NCBI GenBank assembly: GCA_964304625.1
Contig: OZ199838.1
Span: 4,402,001-4,466,000 of the forward strand
Origin: Kudoa neothunni
Lineage: Eukaryota > Cnidaria
Length of the DNA: 64,000 bases
Direction of reading: 5' to 3'
In this document: positions 24,912-36,622 of the stretch, piece after piece
Position numbering within the stretch: the first letter of the stretch is position 1
Layout of the letters: each line of letters opens with the position of its first letter
Program-made: the position numbers and the translations under genes
The notes under the pieces: generated by a model
Databases searched by the model: none
What the model saw: the letters and a program-made list of their open reading frames with translations, nothing else
What the model was told of the DNA's origin: nothing

Positions 24912-26475
24912 TATATTGATGCTTTATTTCGGTTTAATACTTAATTGCTGCGATGAGTTTCTGAAAAACTTCTCGTAAGCTGGTCTTAACAGGAGTGTGT
25001 CTGGTTTGGCACCGTCACGTTTGCATCATGATCATAGTTAATTTTTCAATCGGTTTATATTTTTATGTATTCAGTTCAAAAAAGGCCCCTTATTATTAAT
25101 AATCATTATATAATATAGACTAAGAGTTGTTAATTACCTGATCAATATCAATTTAGACGTTATATTAAGGCAAACCTATTATTGAATACTTTATATAAGG
25201 TTATTAACCGATAAGTTGTTTTTTTAAAACATGGATAATCCATAAAGATTTATTTAAACCCGCAACAAGGATTTTTCGTTTCCAAAGAACATGTTTATTA
25301 ATTTGGGTATAATCAACTTAAATTAATCGAAAGTTGTTGCATCAAATGGACCCTTTTGTGTTTATTAATTTAATAACAAATATTATCCTCGTAAAATTAT
25401 GCTTTCGATAACAAATCATGCCTCTAATGAAGCATTATTATTATTAGTATTTAGATAGCAAAACAAACTCTTGTAAGTCACGATTTTTAACACTTAAGAA
25501 TGTATTAAGATAAACATGGTTGTTTTTTATATTTCATTTGGAAATAATTTCAGAAATATTTTAACTTAATGTTAAGAATTCTGCTACTTTAATTTATTGC
25601 CGAGTGCTTCTATGGCAGTGACATGTCGCTTGTTATTGTTTTTATTAGATTATTTTATCATAAACAACTTCTATCAGCTATGACGGTGTCCCGATATATA
25701 ACTAGCGTAATAATGCATTAAATCTTTTCAAACCTATTTTAATATGATCGATAATTCGGAGAGAAAATAAACATCGAAACCATTATTGATTAAATAGTTT
25801 AAAAAATTCACTAAAAACAAAAATAACACTATGCTAATTTATTAAAGACGGGCATATCGATTAGTCTGTTGATGTAATGATGAATTTAGCAGGTTCGCTT
25901 TAAACGATCTGTTTAAAAATAAATTTTTTGTGGTTTCTTTTAAATTTAAGCAGAATCATTGTTGAAACTTTTGTCAAAGTATTTGACTAGCGATTATAAT
26001 AGTCATATTCAATGTTCTTTTATTTAATTTATAAACAATATTTTTAAATAATGATAATTGGTACTATGGCGGCCAACTGATTTAACTTCTTTATGTCTTA
26101 AAATCACGAAATAGGAATACTTTTTGTTAAGAACACAGAAACATTCAGTTTTGTAAAAATAAAGTTATATGAAAATTTTGAAAATACTTTATTAGGCATA
26201 TCATCAACTTAAATATTGCCATATGACAACATTAGGAGACACCTTCATAGAAGTGGTTATAACTTGCGCGAGCCTGGTGAGAAGAACACTGTTTTTCTTC
26301 CTAAAATGAACACATTTGACAAATCTAATAATAGATTAAAAAATTTGAAATTTTTTATATAATAGTTTACATACCAATTTATATTGATATTTTAGTATAG
26401 ACGAAATTAACATTTCATTCATGTAATTTGGAGTGGATTTTAAAAAATTTGCATCTAGAAGTCGTTGCTGTATAC
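24912..26475. other. AT-rich intergenic DNA upstream of transporter copy 2
   Basis: No gene or recognised repeat. The right side ends at the hAT fragment starting at 26476. Confidence 0.3.
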
Positions 26476-26815
26476 CAATGGAGCACATATTTTTGGAGCC
26501 TCGGCCAGATCTTAATCTTGGAAAACTTCCAGGCCAGAACATTTAAAATAAAAGTTATAACTCACACTTTGGATAAATTTTCTATTCTCATGATCGACTT
26601 TTTCTCGAATTTCAGTCATCATAGCTTGGAAATGAACTAAAGATAAGCTGAATTAAATATGAGATATACTTTGGGTGAGCAAAATAGTTGTTTTGCCCAT
26701 ATGTGAAGTGCAGTTTAAATTTCCCATTAATATTTGCTCATTATCAGCTCTAAAGGATGTTTATCCTTTGTGACAAAGTTTATTTTACGTTTTATTCTAC
26801 TCCTTAATTATATTT
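26476..26815 (+). mobile_element. Truncated or internally deleted hAT MITE copy
   Basis: The left end CAATGGAGCACATATTTTTG and the following 120 bases match the left end of the element at 5732. After a deletion, about 26660-26810 matches 7985-8120 (ttttgg..gag, catatgtgaagtgcag, gctcattatcag). The flank ctgtatac before it resembles the target ctgtatat of the copy at 42773. The right terminus is missing. Confidence 0.65.
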
Positions 26816-27881
26816 GAGTAATTCTAATGATCTTTCGTAGTTTACGATGATATCTACCTGTTGAACTCAGGGGGAAAACAGATTGAATCAAAATGTCAGT
26901 TAAAATTGAGGAAAATAATTATTGTCGAATCCTCTCGCGACGCACACATGAATACAAAGCAGGTGAAATTTGATGATGTAGAGAAATAGTAATGAAGGGT
27001 TAAATACTAATAGAAAGAACTGGTGACGTTTCATAAAACACTTGCATAATGACCATACAAATTTTTCTGATTTTTTTAGTTTATTTATTAATTAGTAATT
27101 GTTTGAATATAATTATAAGTGTAATTACAAATAAATTTGTATTATTTATCTGATAAAAATCGGCTAAAATATGAATAATGACCCAAAATTTCTTTGTACC
27201 AAAATTCTTACGCCATAAAAAATAAGTCGCAGTAATATGTGGCGTATTTTTTACATATTTACACTAATCAGTTTTATATTATTTTTTATCAGATTTGCAT
27301 CTAAAATCTTACCATAATGTAAATTATTCCTTTTATCATTTGAAATGTTTTTAGGGTCACATCTTTCAGCATATGGGATTAATATGAATTCATCTAAAAA
27401 ATTAATCATCAATATTAATCTAAAATACGAGATCTGGCATTTATCGTAACATTGATCTTAAACAACACGCACGCCAAATGTTGTCATTTGGAAGTAAGCA
27501 TTAATATTATTCTCAAAGCTATAATCACTAAGGAAATAATGATCTACACGTATTTAGATAAAAAGTACATTCTAATTTATAATATATATTTTATTAATTC
27601 AGTTTATGTTGCATTTTGATCGGAAAACAATTGTAATATTGTTCTTACTTTATGTAGTAAAAATACTAGAAAGTCATTTAAGGTTTAATGAAAATATGAA
27701 GCAAAATATGAAATACGGTTAATAAGTCATCGTTGTTCAACGAAATTATCTTATGTAGAATAAGTCCAGCCACAGCGAAGACGAGTTTTGTGCCAATTTC
27801 TGAAGATAAGTTAAGATCCGAGAACCTCTATAGTTAAAAGTATGAAACACTTTTTGCTGTCTATGAATGACACTTGAACCT
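26816..27881. other. AT-rich intergenic DNA
   Basis: Nothing was recognised between the hAT fragment and the SINE; no coding frame is supported. Confidence 0.3.
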
Positions 27882-28345
27882 GGACAATATGGCATAAGGG
27901 TGTTAGGTCGAGATCGAATACCATGAGGTTGTGAGTTCGAAGCCTAGTCCGGGCGTTCCTGTGCTCCGAATCCAAAATTAAGTAGAAAGGCTGTAGTAAT
28001 CGCAAGGATCTACGATTTATCGTGGTCTTGCTTGCAACTGGGAAGAGAGCTTGGTGGAAGGGAAGAACTCGGGCGCTCATAAACGCCGTGTGTGGGACTG
28101 AAATAAAGCCTGTAGGGGGTTTCCGTATAGCCGACGCCAGCATTCAGACGACTTTCCCGGACTAATTATGGGTTAGTCCAGGGTATGGTTGAGGTGGTGG
28201 TTGCGACAAAACGAGGATGTTTAATTTAATGGGTTAAAATTCCACACTACCTACCGCATAAACGTAATATTAGAAGGCCTAACAAGCCCCAACTCCACAA
28301 CCTAACAAGTTGCACCAGGGGTTTAACCTTGTAAATAAAAAAAAT
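27882..28345 (+). mobile_element. tRNA-derived SINE, plus-strand copy
   Basis: It starts ggacaatatggcataaggg. The box A match is tggcataaggg (27890-27900) and box B gagttcgaagc (27933-27943), spaced as in RNA polymerase III tRNA-type promoters. A roughly 350-base body and a short A-rich tail (aaataaaaaaaatg) follow. The inverted relative is at 11946-12448. It has no coding capacity and depends on a LINE for movement. The parent tRNA and the partner LINE cannot be named from this window. Confidence 0.75.
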
Positions 28346-28603
28346 GAATAACTCTTAGCAAGTAAGTGGATTTCAACTGACAAAGAAAAACTATATAAGT
28401 ATGCTTTATAATTGCGCGAAAAAAAAATTTAATTAAAAATAAGAATTTAAATTATTCAAACATGTAAAAATTAAATTTATGACGAATGCTTCAAACTTAT
28501 CAGAATATCCGAACAAGTTTAAAGAAGTAATGCTCATCGTTTAAAAAATAGATATCTTGGCAAAAGTAACAATTATCCCTCGAAAATAATAAAGTGATAT
28601 ACA

Positions 28604-28792
28604 TTAGAAGGAATCTGTTGGGTCTCTAACCTTCCTGGGCTTGGAGCTAAAACGGAATCCCCGGGCGACATTGGAGGTAAGAATTGAAAACGATTTATCC
28701 GTGAATAACACCACTAGCGCTGTACCTACGATTCGGTAAAGAAACTTAGAGCAAATACATCTCTCAGCGTTGACAATATTAGAAACCATCAC
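28604..28792 (-). CDS. Small hypothetical open frame, divergent from 28813
   Basis: A 62-codon frame starting MMVSNIVNAERCICSKF, with a basic, Arg/Lys-rich C-terminus (SSKPRKVRD). There is no family resemblance. It sits head-to-head with the frame at 28813-29056, which hints at a shared promoter or at one unrecognised element. It could equally be chance. Confidence 0.15.
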   Translation of the reverse strand: MMVSNIVNAERCICSKFLYRIVGTALVVLFTDKSFSILTSNVARGFRFSSKPRKVRDPTDSF

Positions 28793-28812
28793 CTTATTTA
28801 AACTATTGTTAA

Positions 28813-29056
28813 TACTTGCTAATTGTCTCTCTCGTGCTTATTTCAATTCAATTGGCGTTTCTTTTGGCGTGGATACAACAGAATCAAACTATATTTTTTG
28901 CGTTTGCGTCAATATGTATTTTTGTCTTTACCCAAATGGATGGTGAATTAGGACATCCAATATACCGTCAACAACAGTTATTGCGCGCTTTTTGGGGGGA
29001 ATGGCAAAAAGGTGTGCAACATCCACCAAATCGCGCTCGCGTGAAATATAAAATTT
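28813..29056 (+). CDS. Small hypothetical membrane protein or exon
   Basis: The frame is open for 80 codons but has no ATG until about 28938, so it would have to be an exon or use a non-ATG start. It encodes one or two hydrophobic helices (VSLVLISIQLAFLLAWI, then FFAFASICIFVF) followed by a polar tail with QMDGELGHPIYRQQQ and FWGEWQKG. Codons ending in G or C (gcg, cgc, ctc) are commoner than in the surrounding DNA, which favours real coding or a transferred fragment. I do not recognise the family. Confidence 0.3.
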
Positions 29057-30405
29057 AATTATATTTTCTATAAAACTGTTATAAAAGTACATTTCTATGT
29101 ATGTTTGACAATTTTAGATATCCTATCCAAAATGGGTAGAAATCATTCAATCCATTTGGGTCTTATGTTAAAATATTCAGCGTATTTCTGAGAGAGCACT
29201 CATCAGTTTCTCCGTGTTTTGTTTAATACATACGTGATTGTGGGGTTAAAGTTAACCTTAGCCCCACACCCTTCGATAATAATCGGTACCCGAAACCCGG
29301 GTATCTTCGTACGAAGTATCTAGCCGAATAATAGATTAATTATGTGTAATCCCGCGAAATATTCGTTAACTTACGATTAAATTCGTTGATCCCTAATTAA
29401 TATGTTTTTGTAGGTTCGGGCCAAACATATGATAACAAATTATTCAATGAATATAATTCTAACAATTTTACTTATTTATTTAATGAGATAACTTAAATAT
29501 AAATTTTATGCGCGCATGCGTTATTTCAATCAAAGTAAGATTAAGAAATATAATGCAGTAGGTAACCAATTTCACGCACTTTTTCCGGGTGCTTCTTGTT
29601 TATTATTTTGTTAAATCAATATTTAATGCTATAAACTCCTATAACTATATCTATTGTCGAAGAGTACAATATTACTAATTATTATGAGTCTTCAATCTAA
29701 CGACCCAAAAACTGTCACTGTATCACGTTTTAAAATATCTATTATCTCGACTCCTAATGGCATCCTAGAGATGAAAAATAAAATAATCAAAACCTATAAA
29801 TGGTTGTATAATCTAAAAATAGAAATCATTTTGTTACGTATGGTAATCCCCGCGGACGGTTCGATATGACCGAGTAACCTCGAAGAGTATTCTGAGGTAT
29901 ATTTAAACATATCGTTAGTCTCTCTGCAGCGCAACACATTTGCATGCAAGACAATTTAATTCTGTTGATGAAAATGTATATGAGTGGATTGGGTGGACAC
30001 GAAGCAGAAAGATTGTAGTAAGCGTCGTCACGATAATTATCAAGAGAAATCAATTGTTCAAAGAAAAAGATTTAGTTTCGTGTGCAATTCGTGGCAGGTT
30101 TCACTCTTTTAAAAAAAGATCCAACATTAAAAAATCAAATTTTATTAGTTAATCTACTGTTGCTACATCTGAAACTACTTCGTAATAGACCAATTAAATC
30201 AAAACATTTTTTAAAAGATACTCTGAAAATTATATTTACAATGTAGACGAAACTGTCTTATTCTACCTATAGCAACAAGAAGAGTATTTCATAGACAGTT
30301 GAAAAATATTTTTGTGCTGTTAACACGTTTCAAGAGTTTTAATTATCGTTTAAAAATTAATATATAGTTAATTAGCCTTTATAAACGCAATTTAATAATT
30401 ATTAA

Positions 30406-31192
30406 ATGCCAATTTTTTCTGAAATATTTGCGCACGCTTTGTGCGTGAAATTGGTTTCTTACTGTATTGATAATCTCGAATTCGAGAACACTGTTTATTT
30501 TAAAAATAATCTACGAGAGTTAGTATTACTCCTACAAGACCTTGGACTTTTACCTAAAATCAAAGTTTGTTCTTGTGGAAATATTATGAAATTATATCTA
30601 AGGAAATCCTCTATCGATGGATATAGCTTCCGCTGCAAGAGGAAAAATTGCCACCGAGAATCCTCATTAAGAACTGAGTCATTTTTTTCGAATTCGCATC
30701 TCTCTTTATATTCCCTCATAAAATTTATATATTTGTGGAGTAGAGGTGTACCGATCCAAGAATTTCTAATGCGAGAATGTGACATTGGGTCTGCCGATAC
30801 AGTGGTCGATTGGAAAAATTTTCTAAGAGACGTGCCTCTCTTATTTTTTGGAAAACCCGGTCGAAATTGGAGGTCCTGTGATTAAAGTCCAAATCGATGA
30901 GGGCCTCATTTGTAAAAGGAAATTCGGCGTTGGCAGAATTCTACGAAACCAGAGTGTCTGGATTGTGGGTGACAATGCTGAAAATGGAAATGTTTTTATC
31001 GCGGAGACTGAAAAAAGGGATGCTACTACATTAGAAAATATCATCACCAACCATGTTGAAGGATGGTCCATAATTCATGATAAAGAATATGTCTCCTCAA
31101 CAAGTGTACACACTAACCAGATTGAAGGTATACTGAGTGTCTTCAAACAGAAGTATAGAGGCATCACCAACAAAAAAATGATATGATTTCTT
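30406..31192 (+). pseudogene. Merlin-type (ISXO2/IS1016-like) transposase, one frameshift
   Basis: The N-terminal part (from MPIFSEIFAHAL) holds a zinc-ribbon-like motif, CSCG..FRCKRKNCH. After one frame change near 30850, the catalytic part follows: first aspartate in KVQIDEG, second in IIHDKEY, and the glutamate in HTNQIEG, with the family pattern IGGPVIKVQID and LSVFKQKYRG. Cut-and-paste transposase of the IS1016/Merlin superfamily, acting on the ends of its own element. Apart from the frameshift it is well preserved, so it is younger than most elements here, yet inactive as read unless the frameshift is an assembly error. Confidence 0.75.
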
Positions 31193-32087
31193 CATATATA
31201 TCTGAATGGTGCTTTCGAAGAATCAGCAAAGACAAACTCTTAACTAAATTAATTAGATAAATTAAAGACATATATAATTTTAATCAATAGTCATTGTCTT
31301 CTCGTAAATTTGCGTGATGTTGCGAGAATATTTAGCTCTATAAAAGACCCAACGTTAAGTGATCTTAACGGTATTAATTATTATAATCACTGAATTTTGA
31401 TATATTTATATATTTTATGATCGGATTAAAAAAACATTTCAAAGCCTAATTAAAAATATAATTTTAAAAGTTAGCATATTTAAATTGTTCGATTTTAGCT
31501 TGTTTGAAACTTAAGGCGTTTAATTAAGTTGGATCAAATAATAATTTAACTGAGAGAGGTTTAGATTTGATTTGATTCTGTAATAGACAGAAAATATACT
31601 TTTTTAAGCCTTTAAGTAAGCATATTCATCATCAATTAATTATTTCACGTTTCTTCCAACCTACTAGCCCAATATAAATAATATATTTTGTTAAAATAAT
31701 TTTTTGCTTGAAAAAATTATTATATAAGAAAGGAAACTTATGAAATCAATTATTGAAAATTCTAGTTGCAGACATATTTGGTGTCATCCACTGATTAATG
31801 TCACATGATTTCGTTTACAATCTAATTTTATTAATTATTTGTTTTTATAATTTTAAGCCAACATTTTACATACATGTGTTACAATATAAAAATTTTTTGC
31901 GTGTGCGTAGTTTACAATATCCAAAACGTACCTATATTACTCTTTAATATAATTGGTAGATGTAACATGCGGTTTAATATTAGGTCATATTAATAAATTT
32001 ATCGAATACAACTATAAATTGAATAAATCCATGTTATTGCACAAAATATAAATCTAGCGTAAATACATATAAACTTATAATAGTTAA

Positions 32088-33154
32088 CCCTTGCGGGACG
32101 GTGTGGGGTCGATTTCGACCCCAATTTTCGTATTTTAATGTTTTCTAGCTGATTGTATCTTCAAATTTCTCAAGATTTCATCAATTCCAAGATAATGTAT
32201 CTTTCTTTGAATTTATATTCAAAAAATAAATATTTATGCGAAATTTCTATAAAATTATGACTTCATTTTAACGCATGTTTCACAAATTCGTCCTAAATAT
32301 CAATATTTTGCTCCATAATTTACAATAGTTATAGATAAAAAATAGAAAAATCAATTTGAGAGTTTAATAGTTAAAATGCTTATCAAAACAAGTAATTTTT
32401 GACTGTTTACCGATAAATAACGACATTATGTGGATTAGTTGAGGATTAACAAACTTAGTTTAAACACACGCGGTTTGTTTACGGTTATATTAATGGTAAC
32501 TATAAGTTTATTTTTATTTTTGACTGAAAAAAATCTTTTAAGGTTATGTCAAGAAAACTATACGAAGATTTGTTAAATGATTCTGTCGAAAACAGTGAAG
32601 TAGACAGTGATGTTGAATTTGAAGGGTTGTCAGATATTTCATATTATGAAGATCATGTAAAAATGGTGGATTCGTCAATAGATGAAGATTTTGATTGCTC
32701 TTCGATGACTCATGAGAGCGAAAATACCCACGTTGCAAATATAATCCAATTCCTACAACAAGAAGATTAACAGAAAATCTTCGGATATCTGCCGCCGGAG
32801 CGATTTTCTTGTTCTTCAAATATATATGTCAAAAATTAGTTGTATTGAACTTTTTGATCCCAAATCACACTATTTGAATGCAATATCATTTGTCGGTAAT
32901 GGATGAACGAGGTTAGTAGGTTGTGTGGGTCAGTTCATATCAACCAACAAATTCCTACGGTTTAACCCATTTTTCCCAATGATGGAAAAATTATTTAAAC
33001 TATTTAAACTTTTATATTAAATATTTACAACATATTAAAAATGCCGAATAATTTTTCTTTGTAATTCCGAACTTATATTACGAAAAATCGCTGGGGTCAT
33101 TTTTGACCCCACACCGGAACGTACGTCAATTTTTGGAGCACCGTCCCGTAAGGG
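32088..33154 (+). mobile_element. piggyBac deletion derivative keeping the transposase N-terminus
   Basis: It is flanked by TTAA on both sides (32084-32087 and 33155-33158). The terminal repeats are CCCTTGCGGGACGGTG and its inverse, each with an inner GGGGTCGATTTCGACCCC-type inverted motif. Length 1067 bp. An open frame, 32546-32770, starts MSRKLYEDLLNDSVENSE and is acidic, as in piggyBac transposase N-termini; the catalytic core is absent. It must have been mobilised in trans by a full element. Confidence 0.8.
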
Positions 33155-34020
33155 TTAACAGGCATGCTATTTACAAAATACCATTTAGTGTATTTTTTTT
33201 ATTATTGATGTTATTACAGAAAAATTTATTTCTTATATGGGAGATAAATAAATATTCATTTTTTTATCATATACTGAAAAATATAAAACCCACAAATTAT
33301 AAATAACTTAACTTAAAAAAATAATTTGAAACAATTTTAGTGGAAAAAAAGATATAAACTAAAATAGATGATTTCCAGTATTTTTAAATTTAATAAATTA
33401 CATAAAATAAAAAATATATATCTATAATAAGCGTTTTTCTTGATAATAAATGTAGAACTTAACTTTGAATTACTTTGCTTCATACTGTCTTTAAGATAAT
33501 TTTAAAAATATTCTAAGTAGATACGTCCTCGATAAACATATTAAAAGTGAAAAATAATGCTAATATTAAGTTAAGACCCTGAATAATAGAGATTGCACGT
33601 GGTTTCAATATCGCACGAAGCTGATTTTGTTGGGAAATTTTAAGTTTCTTTCTGAATTTTAATACGTAGATGAATGCAAATAATTAAGATATGAAACAAT
33701 GAGGCCATAAGCCATCAACAAATGCAATCACTATGGAAATAAAGGCTTCATTGCTAACGCGAATAATACCCAATCCGAATTTTTTCGGGTACCGATTATT
33801 ACCGAAAGGTGTGGGGCTAAAGTGAGCTTTAAGCGTGTTATCCCATTAACTCTCATGTTGCACCGTGTGTAGTGCAGTTATAAAAATTTCCCCGCCCAAC
33901 ATGTCTAATAATAATCAGGTTTCCTAGCGCATACAAAGCAATGGATGGGATTATCTAAATTTTTAAAGGCCAATGATACAGAAAAGTGATGTCAAAATTT
34001 ATTGCGCAAGTTAATAGTTA

Positions 34021-35522
34021 CAGTAAAGCCTCGATATATGGTAGTTCTTGGGGAATGCAATTTACCACGCAATAGCAAGACCCCTCGCAAATCGATGTAT
34101 CGCGCATGCTCGCAACATATTAATATTAAAAAAATTTAGACGAAATAACTATCTATTTTAGTTTTTTGCGGTTTAAATGTTTCTTATAACAATCCATAAC
34201 AGGATGTCGAGAGAGTAGGGCTGAATGCTTTTCTAATTGTTTTGTTGAAACTGTTTGTTTTCGAAATCAAAGTCGCGGTCTTAATTATACACAGAAATTT
34301 TAAAGTTTCCTATGCCATAGCTCTCAGATTAATTATCATAAACGGTTTCGGCCTCTTCCATATCGTCAATAATTACATACTTTTCTTAATTAGAACAAAT
34401 GAATGATTTATTATTATATATATTGAACATTTTTAACCGAATAAACCATAATTACCGAAAATAGGAGATTTCTTGAAACAATTTACGATGGCAGAACTAC
34501 TGACTGTTTCCCAAGCATTTCTTAGAGTATTTAAACATTATATAGTGTATTTCGAAGTATTTGTGGCATCCACGTAAAATAAAAGTATTTGGGAAAAAAA
34601 TTCATATGATATTTTTAAATGAATTTATATTGGAATTTACAAAGGTATTGATCTTGTAGATATAATCGTTTCCACGTTTTTTTAAATTTATTATCTACGT
34701 CTTAATGTCACATAAAAAATGGCTGGAGATATTCAGCCATTTTGTTGAAACTTACCAACAATATAAAACAATAACTTTCGCTGTAAGATGAGGCAGTTAC
34801 CAAAATGGAACCTCTTTTTTTATTTTTTACAACCCCTCTCTTAGATTTACTTTTTAATGTATATGTACATTGGAAAGTTTTTCAATCCATTCATTAACTG
34901 ACATATCAGCGCTAGCTGCCTATTCATCGAGCTCGCTGTTATTTAAACTCAGCTGCTTTTGGATTCACAAAATCAACCATTACTAAAATGAAATTTTTTG
35001 ACTTGAATCATGTTTACTCAGGAATTGCCTTTCTCTAATTTTAAATTTTGACACTTTCCTTTTTCGCTCCCATGCTAACAATACAATTATACAACTCACT
35101 CTCAATCTGGGTATATTTTCCATGAGAAATTCGTATTCAGTCGATCGAAATGCTCGCACACATCCAATAGCTTTTTTTTATAATATCATACAGAGAGGGG
35201 AATGACCTATTCTTATTTCTCGAAAACTAAAATCTAGTCAATACTTGGTAGGTTAAAATGCTTCATTATCATCACACGGACACTCGATATTGTTTTAATC
35301 TATTTGTAATACTGAATTATTCGGATTATTTCTTCGACGTATCTCTGAGACATTCCTAACAGCATTTTTTAATAAGAAGAGTATAAGACTAATCGGATTA
35401 TTTTATCAAAAATTAAATATAGTATTTACGACTTATTCAAGGCTAATTAGCAGAATCTGTTGAACTTTTTATGTTGACAAACACTGAAAAATCACTGATT
35501 ACGCTATATCGACGCCCTACTG
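34021..35522 (-). mobile_element. Tigger/pogo-type DNA transposon, decayed
   Basis: Termini are CAGTAAAGCCTCGATATATG and, inverted, CAGTAGGGCGTCGATATAGC, with a TA on each side, as required for Tc1/mariner/pogo insertion. Length 1502 bp. On the minus strand scattered coding pieces remain, for example an acidic tail IIDDMEEAETVYDN near 34340 and MSVNEWIEKLSN near 34890. Heavily broken. It is a different subfamily from the one at 6045-7955, judging by the ends. Confidence 0.65.
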
Positions 35523-35524
35523 TA

Positions 35525-36622
35525 ATAATATAAATCAGGTTTGTATTGAATGAAGTTGATAAATCCTAATACTCTGTAAAAAATTCATTATAAGGTATGG
35601 GAATAATGTTAATTTGTTGAATGTGTACCTTTAATTTGATAAAACAAGCGAATATTGATAACGCAGAATTATATCAAAGATTGGACGACTGCTTGATTTT
35701 AAATAATAAAATACAGTGATTTGGCTAATCTGTCACGTATGAAGTAGTTATAAGGTAAGACTAGAAATGTTTTGGTAATAGTTTGAAATATCAATCGAAT
35801 AGATAAACAAAACAACACATATAGAAGTAAATAACAAATAATTAGGTATTATTGAAATTTTCAAAATAATACTGACTCTGAAGTCGATATTTATCGAATA
35901 CAGATATGAATAATATGGTAGATAGTTATCAGTTATTTAGAACTATGCCATATATACGAACAATTTTTCTCATTTAACGGAGAGATGTTAAGAACCTACT
36001 TTAGTTGATCATCTGTTTGAACCTTTACTTCGAACATCCCTAATCGTGTTTGTGCGAATATTAATTCAAATAATTGATGAATATACTCATTTACACCCTG
36101 TCTAGATACAATTAATACAGTTGTGATGTTTGGATCAATTCATTGATAAATATTTAACAACAATATGAATTTCTATATGACTATAACATTGGTCGGATGC
36201 AATGTTCCATCTGCGATTAGCTAGGGCGTATATCGTATTCTAAGTATGGAAATCCTATTTGTTTAATCCTTGGATCTCGTAAAACAACAGATTAATGCGT
36301 ATATCGAAGACAAATAAATTTATTTCTGTTATTTTCATAACATGGTCAATATAAAGTTTCTAAATTTAGTTCAAAAATAAAAATATTTAATCTTATTAAA
36401 AAAGGTAATCGGGAAATTATTAGCTGGTTCTTAGAAAGAATTACTTGAGATAAACCTAGATTAATTAACCGATAACAAATCAACAGTCGAAGTCTAGTAA
36501 GAATCCTCCAATAAATTGTTAGTTAGGTGAGTAAAGTTGGCTTCTAAATTTTATTTATTATCTCCCCTCTAAAATCTTGATACTAACAAATACGTTTCTA
36601 GAATCTTTGAAACAAATTAACT
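35525..36622. other. AT-rich intergenic DNA upstream of the PDZ-LIM gene
   Basis: No gene or repeat was recognised. It probably includes the promoter and 5' untranslated region of the PDZ-LIM gene beginning at 36623. Confidence 0.35.

Larger units (their letters stand above)
29250..33828. mobile_element. Large inverted-repeat element carrying a Merlin transposase
   Basis: Two inverted repeats of about 55-60 bases face each other: at the left ttagccccacaccc, then taataatcggtacccgaaa; at the right the reverse complement with ttagccccacacct and taataatcggtacccgaaa. Both are bounded outwards by TTAA (29246-29249 and 33829-33832). Inside are an ISXO2/Merlin-type transposase (30406-31186) and a separate piggyBac derivative (32088-33154). 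Without the latter the element is about 3.5 kb. Merlin elements normally make 8-9 bp duplications, so the TTAA flanks either are chance or show that the ends belong to another element. Confidence 0.55.

Noticed and set aside
29826-30152. Small open frames left of the Merlin transposase
   Set aside because: No family resemblance; AT-rich chance frames within a transposon.
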